From CAYPAV01 sp964408805 (GTDB taxonomy: Bacteria > Pseudomonadota > Alphaproteobacteria > UBA8366): DNA of 64,000 bases. Each line of letters starts with the position of its first letter. Position 1 is the first letter of the stretch. The position numbers and the translations under genes are program-made. A model generated the notes under the pieces. The model was not told the origin of the DNA and ran no database searches. It saw only the letters and a list, made by a program, of their open reading frames with translations. The stretch lies in NCBI GenBank assembly GCA_964408805.1, contig CAYPAV010000007.1:168318-232317 (forward strand), given 5' to 3'. Positions 56,624-64,000 of this stretch are shown here, in pieces.

Positions 56624-57880
56624 ATGAGCGAACCAACGGCGGAATCGGTCAGGGCCGAAGTCCGGGCCTGGCTCGAGGAGAATTGGGACCCCGATCTTGG
56701 TCTCGTCGAATGGCGGAACAAGCTGATCGATTCCGGCTGGGGCGCACCGGCCTGGCCGGAGGAATGGTACGGCAAGGGTTTCTCCGTCGCCTTGGGCGTC
56801 GCCGTCGAGGAAGAGTTGCTGGCGTTCGGGGCGGTCACCGTCGCCAAGACCGGCATCCGCAACCTCGCCGCCGCGACGATCCTGGCCCATGGCAGTGATC
56901 TTCATAAGGAGAAGTTCCTGCGCCGCATCCTGACCGGCGAGGACACTTGGTGCCAGCTCTTCAGCGAGCCCGGCAGCGGGTCCGATCTCGCGGGTGCGAC
57001 CACGCGTGCCGATCAAAAGGGCAACAAATGGATCGTCAACGGGCAAAAGGTTTGGACGACCAGTGCGCATCATGCGCAGTACGGTCTGCTTCTCGCGCGA
57101 ACCGACTGGGACGTGCCGAAGCACAAGGGGCTCAGCTATTTCATCATCGACATCGAGCAGCCGGGGGTCGAGGTTCACCCGCTCCGACAGATGAACGGGC
57201 ATGCCTCGTTCAATCAGGTCTTCTTCACCGATGCCGAGATCGAGCCCGAATTCATGGTGGCGGAACTCGGCGACGGCTGGCAGGTCGCGACCACGACGCT
57301 GATGCACGAGCGCCGGGGCGCCGACGGGCTTCGCCGCTACGCCCAGGCCTCGGAGCAAAAAGGCCGGGTCTACGAGGAAGAGAAGGCCGAGATCGAGGTC
57401 CAGCTGGAACCCTACAAATGGTATCCCCAGCGCGCCGGCCGCGCCGATCTGGTCATCGAGCGCGCGAAGGCGACCGGGCGCAATACCGACCCCACCGTTC
57501 GGCAGGAAATCGCCAAACTGCTGATCATGTCGAAATCGGCCGAGTGGACCGCCAGGCGCGCCCGGGCGGCCCAGGAACAGGGTCAGCCGCAAGGGCCGGA
57601 AGGCTCGCTCGGCAAGCTTGCCTCAAGCATCATCGCGCGCGCGGCGGGGCGGGTGCACACATTGATCACCGGCGCCGACGCGATGCTGACCGGCGAGGAT
57701 AGCCCGATGGACGGCCTGATAGCCGAGATCCTGGTGTCTACGCCGGCGATTTCGATCGCCGGCGGGACCGACGAGATCCAGCGCAACATCATTTCGGAGC
57801 GGGTGCTGAAGATGCCGAAGGAACACCGCGTCGATACCGACCGGCCGTTCCGCGAGGTGCCGAGAAACCTGGTGTCCTGA
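56624..57880 (+). CDS. Acyl-CoA dehydrogenase (second paralogue)
   Basis: A 418-residue acyl-CoA dehydrogenase with WCQLFSEPGSGSDLAG, VNGQKVWTTSAHHAQYG and SIAGGTDEIQRNIISERVL. The ATG at 56624 behind AGAGGAGG is chosen, 17 bp after its partner's stop. It is about 40 residues longer than the first one and more divergent, which supports distinct roles in one complex. Confidence 0.88.
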   Translation: MSEPTAESVRAEVRAWLEENWDPDLGLVEWRNKLIDSGWGAPAWPEEWYGKGFSVALGVAVEEELLAFGAVTVAKTGIRNLAAATILAHGSDLHKEKFLRRILTGEDTWCQLFSEPGSGSDLAGATTRADQKGNKWIVNGQKVWTTSAHHAQYGLLLARTDWDVPKHKGLSYFIIDIEQPGVEVHPLRQMNGHASFNQVFFTDAEIEPEFMVAELGDGWQVATTTLMHERRGADGLRRYAQASEQKGRVYEEEKAEIEVQLEPYKWYPQRAGRADLVIERAKATGRNTDPTVRQEIAKLLIMSKSAEWTARRARAAQEQGQPQGPEGSLGKLASSIIARAAGRVHTLITGADAMLTGEDSPMDGLIAEILVSTPAISIAGGTDEIQRNIISERVLKMPKEHRVDTDRPFREVPRNLVS

Positions 57881-57910
57881 GCGGCACCGACCAGGAAGGA
57901 TTTCGTTCCC

Positions 57911-59122
57911 GTGACCGCCAAACCGCGCGGGCCCCTTGAAGGGGTCCGAATCATCGATCTGACCACCGTCATGCTCGGTCCCTTCTGCACCCAGATCCTG
58001 GGCGAGATGGGGGCCGACGTCATCAAGGTCGAGCCGCCCGGCGGCGATATCGGCCGCTGGACCGGGGTCGGCAAGTCGCCCGGCATGTCGGCCGCTTACC
58101 TGATGAAGGGACGCAACAAACGAAGTGTCGTCCTGGATTTGAAGAAGGACGCGGCGAAGGAACCCCTGCGGCGGTTGGTCGAGACCGCCGATATCTTCGT
58201 CCATAACATCCGCCCAAAGGCAATCGAGCGCCTCGGTATCGGCTACGACACGATCGCGGCCTGGAAGCCGGACATCATCTATGCCGCGACCACGGGCTAT
58301 GGCGAGGCCGGCCCCTATGTGGACAAGCCGGCCTATGACGATCTGATCCAGGGGGCGTCGGGCTTCGCGTCGCTGTTCGGCGAAGTGACGGGCACGCCGC
58401 GCTATGGGCCGAGCGTGCTCGCCGACAAGACGACGGGGCTTTATCTGACCTATTCGATTTCGATGGCGCTTTTCCACCGGGAACGCACCGGCGAGGGGCA
58501 GCGCATTCACGTACCCATGTACGAGGCCTTCTCCTCCTTCATCATGAACGAACACATGCAGGGCCGCATGTTCGATCCACCGGAAGGACCCGCCGGCTAC
58601 CGGCGCATGTTGACGCCCCACCGCCGGCCGTTTCCGACGGCGGACGGGTATATCTGCGTGCTGCCCTATAACGATAAGCAGTGGGCCAGCTTCTTCGAGG
58701 TCGCCGGACGGTCGGAGTTGATGGACGATCCCCGCTTCGCCGACCAGCCATCGCGCTCCCGCAACATCGATGCGCTGTATGAAATCGTCAGCGAGGTCAT
58801 GTTGAGCCACGGCTCGGCCGAATGGATCGAGATCCTGGAAGAGGCCGACATTCCCGTGATGCCGATGAACCAGCCGGAAGACCTCTTTGATTGTCCGCAT
58901 TTGAGTGCCGTCGACATGTTCCCGACGGTTGAGCATCCGAGCGAGGGGACGCTGCGCCATATCAAGGTACCGGTGAATTTCTCCAAGACGCCGGGCGGTT
59001 ACTACCGACACTCGGAAAAGCTCGGCGCCAGCACGGAATCCGTCCTGGCCGATGCCGGCTACTCGCCCGAAGAGGTGGCGGCGATGCTGGCGGACGGGGT
59101 GGCCGGCAAGCCGGGCGATTAG
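57911..59122 (+). CDS. CaiB/BaiF family CoA-transferase
   Basis: A 403-residue family III CoA-transferase: start LEGVRIIDLTTVMLGPFCTQILGEMGADVIKVE, likely catalytic Asp in AYDDLIQGASGF. It begins at GTG with AGGAAGG upstream. It would activate the acid used by the two acyl-CoA dehydrogenases of this operon. It is related to, but clearly separate from, the CaiB gene at 5526. Confidence 0.87.
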   Translation: MTAKPRGPLEGVRIIDLTTVMLGPFCTQILGEMGADVIKVEPPGGDIGRWTGVGKSPGMSAAYLMKGRNKRSVVLDLKKDAAKEPLRRLVETADIFVHNIRPKAIERLGIGYDTIAAWKPDIIYAATTGYGEAGPYVDKPAYDDLIQGASGFASLFGEVTGTPRYGPSVLADKTTGLYLTYSISMALFHRERTGEGQRIHVPMYEAFSSFIMNEHMQGRMFDPPEGPAGYRRMLTPHRRPFPTADGYICVLPYNDKQWASFFEVAGRSELMDDPRFADQPSRSRNIDALYEIVSEVMLSHGSAEWIEILEEADIPVMPMNQPEDLFDCPHLSAVDMFPTVEHPSEGTLRHIKVPVNFSKTPGGYYRHSEKLGASTESVLADAGYSPEEVAAMLADGVAGKPGD

Positions 59123-59143
59123 CCCAGAAGGAGCCGTTTCAAA

Positions 59144-60079
59144 ATGCGCAAGAAACCGTCGACCGTCCTTCGCGAACTGTTGGCGGAGGGGGAACTCCTT
59201 GTCAAGCCGGGGGCGTTCAATGCGCTGAGCGCAAAGATCATCGAGGCCGCCGGCTTCAGGGTCATGGGGCTTTCGGGCTACAGCGTCTCTGCCAGTCTGC
59301 TGGGCAAGCCCGATGTCGGCCTGATTACGCTGGATGAGATCGTCACCACGGCGCGCTATATCACCAGCGTCGTTTCCATACCGCTATTGGCCGATGCGGA
59401 TACCGGCTACGGCAACGCCATCAACGCGATGCGAACGACCGAGGAATTTATTCGCGCCGGCGTCGCCGGCATTCATATCGAGGATCAGGTGGCCCCCAAA
59501 CGCTGCGGTCATGTCGCCGGCAAGCAACTCGTTCCCATGGAGGAGGCGGTCGGCAAGTATCGCGCCGCCGCCAAGGTTCGGGACGACCTTGATCCCGATT
59601 TTCTGATTGTCGCCCGGACCGATGCGCGCGGCGTCGCCGGAGGCAGCATCGAAGAGGTGATCCGCCGATCAAATGCCTATGTCGAGGCGGGGGCGGATAT
59701 GGTCTTCCCCGAGGGGCTCGTCTCGGAGGAGGAAGTGGCGCGCGTCTGCGGCGAGGTTCCGGCACCGCTGCATTACAACCGGACCGGTGTCTCGCCGTAC
59801 CTATCCAAGGAACGATTACAGGAGCTGGGTGTCGCGATGGTCTCCAACGCCTCGGGCGCACTTCGCGTCGCCTCGCGGGCGATGTGGGATTATATGGAAG
59901 CGTTCCACGCCGAGGATGTCGACTTCGTCCTTCGCTTTCAGGAGGAGACGAAGGACCATCCCACCGGCAATCTCCATGAGTTCGTCGGTTTTCCGGAAAT
60001 CCGTGCCCTGGAAGAGGAGTTTCTCCCGCCGGAAGACGTCTTGGCGCGCTATGAGGGCTCGATCGGTTACAAGCCGTGA
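59144..60079 (+). CDS. ICL/PEP-mutase family C-C lyase, first tandem copy
   Basis: A 311-residue TIM-barrel protein of the isocitrate lyase/PEP mutase superfamily: metal Asp cluster in LLADADTGYGNAIN, HIEDQVAPKRCGHVAGK with the catalytic Cys loop KRCGH as in methylisocitrate lyase. Homologues are 2-methylisocitrate lyase, oxaloacetate hydrolase/decarboxylase or dimethylmalate lyase. The start follows AGAAGGAG. It overlaps its paralogue, so the two are coupled. Confidence 0.85.
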   Translation: MRKKPSTVLRELLAEGELLVKPGAFNALSAKIIEAAGFRVMGLSGYSVSASLLGKPDVGLITLDEIVTTARYITSVVSIPLLADADTGYGNAINAMRTTEEFIRAGVAGIHIEDQVAPKRCGHVAGKQLVPMEEAVGKYRAAAKVRDDLDPDFLIVARTDARGVAGGSIEEVIRRSNAYVEAGADMVFPEGLVSEEEVARVCGEVPAPLHYNRTGVSPYLSKERLQELGVAMVSNASGALRVASRAMWDYMEAFHAEDVDFVLRFQEETKDHPTGNLHEFVGFPEIRALEEEFLPPEDVLARYEGSIGYKP

Positions 60080-60960
60080 GCATGCCGCGAAAGTCGACCA
60101 TGTTAAGGCGCTTGGTCGAGCGGGAAGAAATTTTCGTTCGCCCGGCCTGCTACGACGCCCTGTCGGCCAAGATCCTCGAACAGGCGGGATTTCAATCGAT
60201 CGGTCTGTCGGGCTACGCGACGTCGGTCGCGCGTCTCGGTCGGCCCGATGTCGGATTGACGACGCTGACCGAGACGGTGCGCATGTGCCGCTACATTTGC
60301 AACGCCGTCGATATTCCGGTGATGGTCGATGCGGATACCGGCTACGGCAATGCGATCAATGTGATGCGCGCGGTCGAGGAGATCATAGGAGCGGGCGGCG
60401 GCGGTCTCTTTATCGAGGATCAGGTGGAGCCGAAACGCTGCGGCCATGTCGCCGGCAAGCAGCTGGTCTCGAAAGAGGAAATGGCCGGCAAGGTTCGCGC
60501 GGCCGATCGCGTGCGCCGGGAACTCGACGCCGATTTCGTCCTGATGGCTCGCACGGATGCGCGCGGCGCTTCGGGTGGCGGGCTGGACGACGCGATCGAT
60601 CGCGCCAAGGCCTATATCGACGCCGGTGCCGACGTCATTTTTCCGGAAGGTCTGTTGTCGGTGGCGGAGATCGAGCGCTTCATCGCCGAGACATCGGCGC
60701 CGATCAGTTACAACCGGACCGGCGTTTCGCCGTTGCTGAGTCTTGAGGAACTCGACGGGCTGGGTGTCTGCATGGTCGCCAATGCGGCGGGTGCGCTCCG
60801 CGCCGCTTGTCGCGGACTATGGGATCATTTGACGCTGGACGGCGGGGACGTAGGCGATCCGGAAATCGCCGAGGATCATCCGCTGGCCGATCTCGACAAG
60901 TTCCTCGGGCAAGCCGACATGGCGGCACTGGCGGAGGAATTCGTTCCGCGACCAATTTGA
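60076..60960 (+). CDS. ICL/PEP-mutase family C-C lyase, second tandem copy
   Basis: A 294-residue paralogue of the preceding gene, with the same MVDADTGYGNAIN and FIEDQVEPKRCGHVAGK motifs but a shorter C-terminus. GTG at 60076 shares bases with the previous stop (GTGA); an ATG at 60082 is an alternative. Two adjacent active-looking lyases suggest a heteromer or two related substrates (for example diastereomers). It ends the catabolic operon. Confidence 0.85.
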   Translation: MSMPRKSTMLRRLVEREEIFVRPACYDALSAKILEQAGFQSIGLSGYATSVARLGRPDVGLTTLTETVRMCRYICNAVDIPVMVDADTGYGNAINVMRAVEEIIGAGGGGLFIEDQVEPKRCGHVAGKQLVSKEEMAGKVRAADRVRRELDADFVLMARTDARGASGGGLDDAIDRAKAYIDAGADVIFPEGLLSVAEIERFIAETSAPISYNRTGVSPLLSLEELDGLGVCMVANAAGALRAACRGLWDHLTLDGGDVGDPEIAEDHPLADLDKFLGQADMAALAEEFVPRPI

Positions 60961-60976
60961 TAGCTCCGGCGGAGAC

Positions 60977-61288
60977 TTAGGTTTCCGGTATCGTCTTTGC
61001 CGTCAGGCGCTGCCAGTCACCGCCCGCGGCAACCATGCAGGTCTGCCCGTCGGGGCGGGTCACGATGATTGTGAAGGTCATCCCGTCATTCGAGGATAGG
61101 ACCTCGATCAGCCCGCCGTTCTCCGCCACTCCCATCGCAATCGGCGCTTCCGCGAAGCGTTTGGAGAGATAGGCGAGAATCGTGCCGCGTTGATCGCATC
61201 TTGCCTCCCGTGGCGGCTCGGCCAGTGTCGACGGTATCGTGCCGAACAGGAAAAGGCAGAGTAAACAGAGGACGCCGAACGATTTCAT
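60977..61288 (-). CDS. Small secreted protein of unknown function
   Basis: A 103-residue protein with a clear signal peptide (about 1-23, ending STLAEP) and a mature part of about 80 residues containing two Cys (EARCDQRG, TCMVAAGGDW). The two Cys may form a disulfide in the periplasm. It is not recognised. It is convergent with the lyase operon and divergent from the next lipoprotein gene. Confidence 0.7.
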   Translation of the reverse strand: MKSFGVLCLLCLFLFGTIPSTLAEPPREARCDQRGTILAYLSKRFAEAPIAMGVAENGGLIEVLSSNDGMTFTIIVTRPDGQTCMVAAGGDWQRLTAKTIPET

Positions 61289-61389
61289 TTCAATACTGAC
61301 AGTTATATTCGATTGTTATTAAGTATTCTTGCACTATGTTTTAAAAAACACAATAATTTAATTATTATTATCACGTATACTTGGTAATT

Positions 61390-62184
61390 ATGAAAAGCGT
61401 TGCTTCGTGTCGTCTCTGGCGGGCCAATAACTCTTGGCGAAAACTTCGTCGATTGAACTTGCCTAACGGGCGGACGTTCTTCGCTCTCCTGTTGCTGTGG
61501 GGAATCTCCGCCTGCGAGAGCTTCGAGGGTGTCGGTCAAACAGTGTCCGAGTGGACGTCGTCCTTTAGCGGAACCTTCGGTGCCTACAATCCCTTGGGCG
61601 CGGAAGCGATCGCGGTCGGCCGCGCGACACCGGAGATCGCGGGCAATACCTATCGCTCGGCCGGGACGGGAGGCACCTTGATCAACATAGGTTACGATTT
61701 CCGTTCCCTGGCCCTGAAGGAAGGCGTGATCGAAGGTAAACCGGCACATAGCTGGCTGTTCGTGGACCGGCGGCTCGAAGCAGCCGAGGTGTTTCTGCAA
61801 ATCTATCGGATCGAGGGGGCGACCTTGGCCGAATTCGGCGAGAGCGAGTCCTTTTTCATCGATCGTACCGAAGTCGCGAGCCAAATGTTTTGCGTCGGCC
61901 CGGCATCGAAAAAGACCCCACCGTTGATTCGCTTGTATCTCGCGCAGCTCCGGATGGAGGGGGTCGAGGTTTCGCAGCATTTCCTGGTTCGCCGTTTCAC
62001 CGAACGGCGCGACCGCGAGGACCAGGGTCACCGCGTCGATATGGTTTATATCGAGGATATTTTGAGGAGCGGCTATACTTGTGAGGAATTCGGAAATTTA
62101 GTACTTCCGGATTCGCCGGAGGTGAAGACGTTTTTGGATTCCTTCAAAAGCCGTTCGAAGCGTAGTTTCTCCGTGATGGGTTAG
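61390..62184 (+). CDS. Putative lipoprotein of unknown function
   Basis: A 264-residue protein that begins with a basic N-terminus and a hydrophobic stretch ending in the lipobox ISAC (Cys 42), so a longer-than-usual signal peptide. The mature part is not assigned to a family. It is co-oriented with the next gene, and its upstream gap (about 100 bp) is A+T-rich. Confidence 0.65.
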   Translation: MKSVASCRLWRANNSWRKLRRLNLPNGRTFFALLLLWGISACESFEGVGQTVSEWTSSFSGTFGAYNPLGAEAIAVGRATPEIAGNTYRSAGTGGTLINIGYDFRSLALKEGVIEGKPAHSWLFVDRRLEAAEVFLQIYRIEGATLAEFGESESFFIDRTEVASQMFCVGPASKKTPPLIRLYLAQLRMEGVEVSQHFLVRRFTERRDREDQGHRVDMVYIEDILRSGYTCEEFGNLVLPDSPEVKTFLDSFKSRSKRSFSVMG

Positions 62185-62339
62185 ATTTCGGATACGACCC
62201 CAATATTGCGTCGCGTAAATTTCTTATTTTACGATGTGGAGTAGCATTATTGCCTTCCGACAAGGATTAATTCAATTATGACTAGTTTCCGAATCGACTT
62301 ATGAAGACAATGCATCTCTTCAACTCAGAGGAGATGGAA

Positions 62340-63056
62340 ATGAAGTATCTATCGTCGAATCAAATCAAGGAGACCTATGCTTCGATCAAGTTGTTGGTCG
62401 AAAAATTCGAGAAACTTGGCTTGTCGGTCGAGGTTTCGGACGATTTCGAAGCCTACCGAGAAGTCGCCGAGTCGGTCCCCGAACCCCTGGGCCTGAGCGG
62501 AACCTTCGATCCCCGGATCAGCAATATCACACGAGAACCCTCGTTTTGGATGTGCTTCAAGGACGACCGTGACCGGGTGGTCGGGACCCGAGCCGCGCGA
62601 GTCTTCGATACCCATGATTTCTACAGCGAGATCCATAGCATGCGGTTCTTCTCGAAGCTTCCGCCGATCGATTATCGCGCGCCGGGAATCGTCGATGAAA
62701 ATCTGCCGGAATTGAGCGGCCGGATCGGATATGGCGGTTCGATCTGGCTGCATCCGGATTGGCGAGGGGAGGGGATCTCCGGCAACATCGCGAAAATCGG
62801 ACGTCTCGCGATGCTCGCCCATGACGGGATTGACTATTTCGTGGGATTCCTCGAGACCGCCGTCAAGGCCCGCAAGGTCGGCGTCAAGACATGGGGTGTC
62901 GCCCATCGGACCAAGCTTTTCGACGGGTACTATCCCGCGCGAGACAAGGAAATGGAGGTCTCGATGATTTGGATGTCGGCCGACGAGATGTTGGGCGAGG
63001 TCAAAGAGCTCTTAGGGCCGGCGAAAGACGCTGGATTACGTAAAACAGCCGCGTGA
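62340..63056 (+). CDS. GNAT-like acetyltransferase domain protein
   Basis: A 238-residue protein. The stretch GGSIWLHPDWRGEGISGNIAKIGRLAMLAHDGIDYFVGF has the spacing of a GNAT acetyl-CoA loop, followed by the usual beta bulge. The ATG at 62340 is taken because AGAGGAG lies at the correct distance; an ATG at 62301 would add 13 residues. The substrate is unknown. The end overlaps a convergent gene by 56 bp. Confidence 0.55.
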   Translation: MKYLSSNQIKETYASIKLLVEKFEKLGLSVEVSDDFEAYREVAESVPEPLGLSGTFDPRISNITREPSFWMCFKDDRDRVVGTRAARVFDTHDFYSEIHSMRFFSKLPPIDYRAPGIVDENLPELSGRIGYGGSIWLHPDWRGEGISGNIAKIGRLAMLAHDGIDYFVGFLETAVKARKVGVKTWGVAHRTKLFDGYYPARDKEMEVSMIWMSADEMLGEVKELLGPAKDAGLRKTAA

Positions 63057-63561
63057 CCCTGCCGTTATGATCGGGAATGGGGAGGAGGAGCCGGGCATAG
63101 TGGCGCCTCCTGCCCCCGATCGTTTGTTCGATCTCGTGATAGAACGGTTCTTCGGACTGTTTGCAGATGGCATATTCCAAGGCGCACGGGATGACGTGAA
63201 ACGAGGCCGGATGCTCGCGGACCGTCAGTCCCGAGGCATCGCACAAGTCGTCGCTGAGACCGCCCTCCACCCCATAGACATGGTCATGCCAGGTGAAGTC
63301 CAGATGATTGTCGGAATGCGTATCCACCCATGAGAGCCAACGCCGGGCTTCCGGCGCGACAACTAATTCGGGACGGAATTCATTGGCGTCGAGCCGGCCG
63401 TCCGCGCGCCTCCAATCCTGCCAATAGGTCCAAACATCGCGCATCAGCGGCATCCGCAGCTGGTCGACCCGTTCGGCCATGTAGTCGAACGACCCGAGTA
63501 GCCGCTCCTGCCAGTCGCTGCCGTGCTGGGAAGTGATAATTTCGTATACGGCTTGCGCCAC
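63001..63561 (-). CDS. PAS-like domain protein of unknown function
   Basis: A 186-residue protein with a PAS-like second half: HPASFHVIPCALEYAICKQSEEPFYHEIE then YARLLLPIPDHNGRVTRLFYVIQRL, which resembles the PAS domains of small alphaproteobacterial sensors. There is no output domain. The GTG at 63561 with GGAG upstream is preferred over a TTG at 63639. It overlaps the GNAT-like gene by 56 bp on the other strand. Confidence 0.6.
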   Translation of the reverse strand: MAQAVYEIITSQHGSDWQERLLGSFDYMAERVDQLRMPLMRDVWTYWQDWRRADGRLDANEFRPELVVAPEARRWLSWVDTHSDNHLDFTWHDHVYGVEGGLSDDLCDASGLTVREHPASFHVIPCALEYAICKQSEEPFYHEIEQTIGGRRRHYARLLLPIPDHNGRVTRLFYVIQRLSPALRAL

Positions 63562-63744
63562 TGATTTCTCCGAATCTTGGAGGTAAGAATTCCCCAATTG
63601 GTTAATTATTTCCCGAATCGATGCGATAGCAACAGACAATTATTCTCGGCTCACAATTCCGGCGCGTTCTTCTTGCGGATCTGATGTAGCGGATGGGTAT
63701 CTTTTCTTGCTTCAGTCTTAATTTATCCCTAGGTTCCCGGCAGC

Positions 63745-63821
63745 CGGGGAGTAGCTCAGCCTGGTAGAGTGCGTGCTTTGGGAGCACGATGTCGCTGGTT
63801 CGAATCCAGTCTCCCCGACCA
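63745..63821 (+). tRNA. tRNA-Pro (anticodon TGG)
   Basis: A complete cloverleaf with acceptor CGGGGAG/CTCCCCG, D-arm TAGCTCAGCCTGGTAGAG, anticodon stem CGTGC/GCACG with loop TTTGGGA giving anticodon TGG at 63779-63781, T-arm CTGGTTCGAATCCAG and an encoded 3' CCA. It reads proline codons CCN (TGG decodes CCA and others). Confidence 0.95.
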
Positions 63822-63828
63822 ATTCTTC

Positions 63829-64000
63829 ATGAAATACTTGTTTATCGCCGATCGGCCGTTTGATGGCGTAAGTCATTATCCTGTCTTCGAATCGGCGCTC
63901 GAGAGGCACGAATATCCACGCCTATCGTTAACCATCCTTTCCGATATTGACTTGCCCCCAGGTTTCGTACCAATCGTTATGTTAGACCTTGCTCGTTGTT
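63829..64000 (+). CDS. Start of an unidentified gene running off the window
   Basis: An ATG 8 bp past the tRNA opens a frame that stays open for all 57 codons to the window edge (MKYLFIADRPFDGV, then SLTILSDIDLPPGF). The text looks protein-like. The family cannot be told from this fragment, and no clear ribosome site is seen in the tRNA end. Confidence 0.5.
   Translation, partial: MKYLFIADRPFDGVSHYPVFESALERHEYPRLSLTILSDIDLPPGFVPIVMLDLARC

Noticed and set aside
63745..64000. tRNA-Pro as an integration site of a genomic island
   Set aside because: No integrase, direct repeat of the tRNA 3' end or composition change is visible in the remaining 180 bases.

Overview
The window reads as chromosomal DNA of a high-GC alphaproteobacterium, probably a Rhodospirillales-like environmental bacterium. 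This is inferred from gene content: tightly overlapping ATGA/GTGA operons, a CoxL/M/S-type molybdenum hydroxylase locus, CaiB and acyl-CoA catabolic genes, an Mrp antiporter, an Atm1-type exporter and a CHASE2 adenylate cyclase. No phage, IS element, integrase or CRISPR array was found. There is one RNA gene, tRNA-Pro(TGG), near the right edge.

Layout. 1-6.7 kb: the end of an aromatic-catabolism operon (bicupin ring-cleavage dioxygenase and Rieske ferredoxin), a TauE exporter, an HD hydrolase, an aspartate dehydrogenase, an A+T-rich membrane LamG-like gene of foreign look, and an enoyl-CoA hydratase/CoA-transferase pair. 6.8-12.6 kb: a complete CHASE2 adenylate cyclase, followed by cell-envelope genes. 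Two of these are frame-broken at simple repeats: an A8 tract, and an exact 22-bp tandem duplication that splits a lipoprotein-SPOR gene. 12.8-23.2 kb: an alpha/beta hydrolase, then a molybdenum-hydroxylase locus on the minus strand (coxG-S-L-M, terminator, coxD-coxE-two XdhC-MocA fusion). 23.3-31.6 kb: a giant secreted RTX/cadherin-like adhesin locus. It has a beta-propeller nested inside one repeat, two frame breaks, and an N-terminal segment whose convincing reading frame lies on the opposite strand, which suggests an inversion. An exact CRP-type palindrome lies upstream of its start.

32-43.3 kb: an orphan Panacea/SocA-like protein, a seven- to nine-gene Mrp-type cation/proton antiporter cluster with three separate proton-channel subunits, and a translationally coupled Atm1 exporter-cysC-DUF192 group. 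43.5-50.4 kb: a dipeptide/oligopeptide-type ABC transporter (binding protein, strong intergenic hairpin, two permeases, two ATPases) feeding into an amidohydrolase. 50.4-61 kb: a catabolic locus with two divergent arms. The minus arm has a Rieske oxygenase, an NMT1/THI5-like substrate-binding protein and a 2-oxoglutarate/Fe(II) oxygenase. The plus arm has a UbiD decarboxylase, two acyl-CoA dehydrogenases, a CaiB CoA-transferase and two tandem ICL/PEP-mutase lyases. 61-64 kb: small secreted or lipoprotein genes, an acetyltransferase-like gene, a PAS-like gene, the tRNA and the start of one more gene.

How the parts fit: most of the window is carbon scavenging (transport, ring hydroxylation, decarboxylation, CoA activation, beta-oxidation-like steps, C-C lyases, and possibly CO or purine-like oxidation), plus ion homeostasis and surface adhesion. 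The most unusual region is the rearranged adhesin locus with its CRP-like operator. The least characterised pathway is the Rieske/UbiD/ACAD/twin-lyase cluster.
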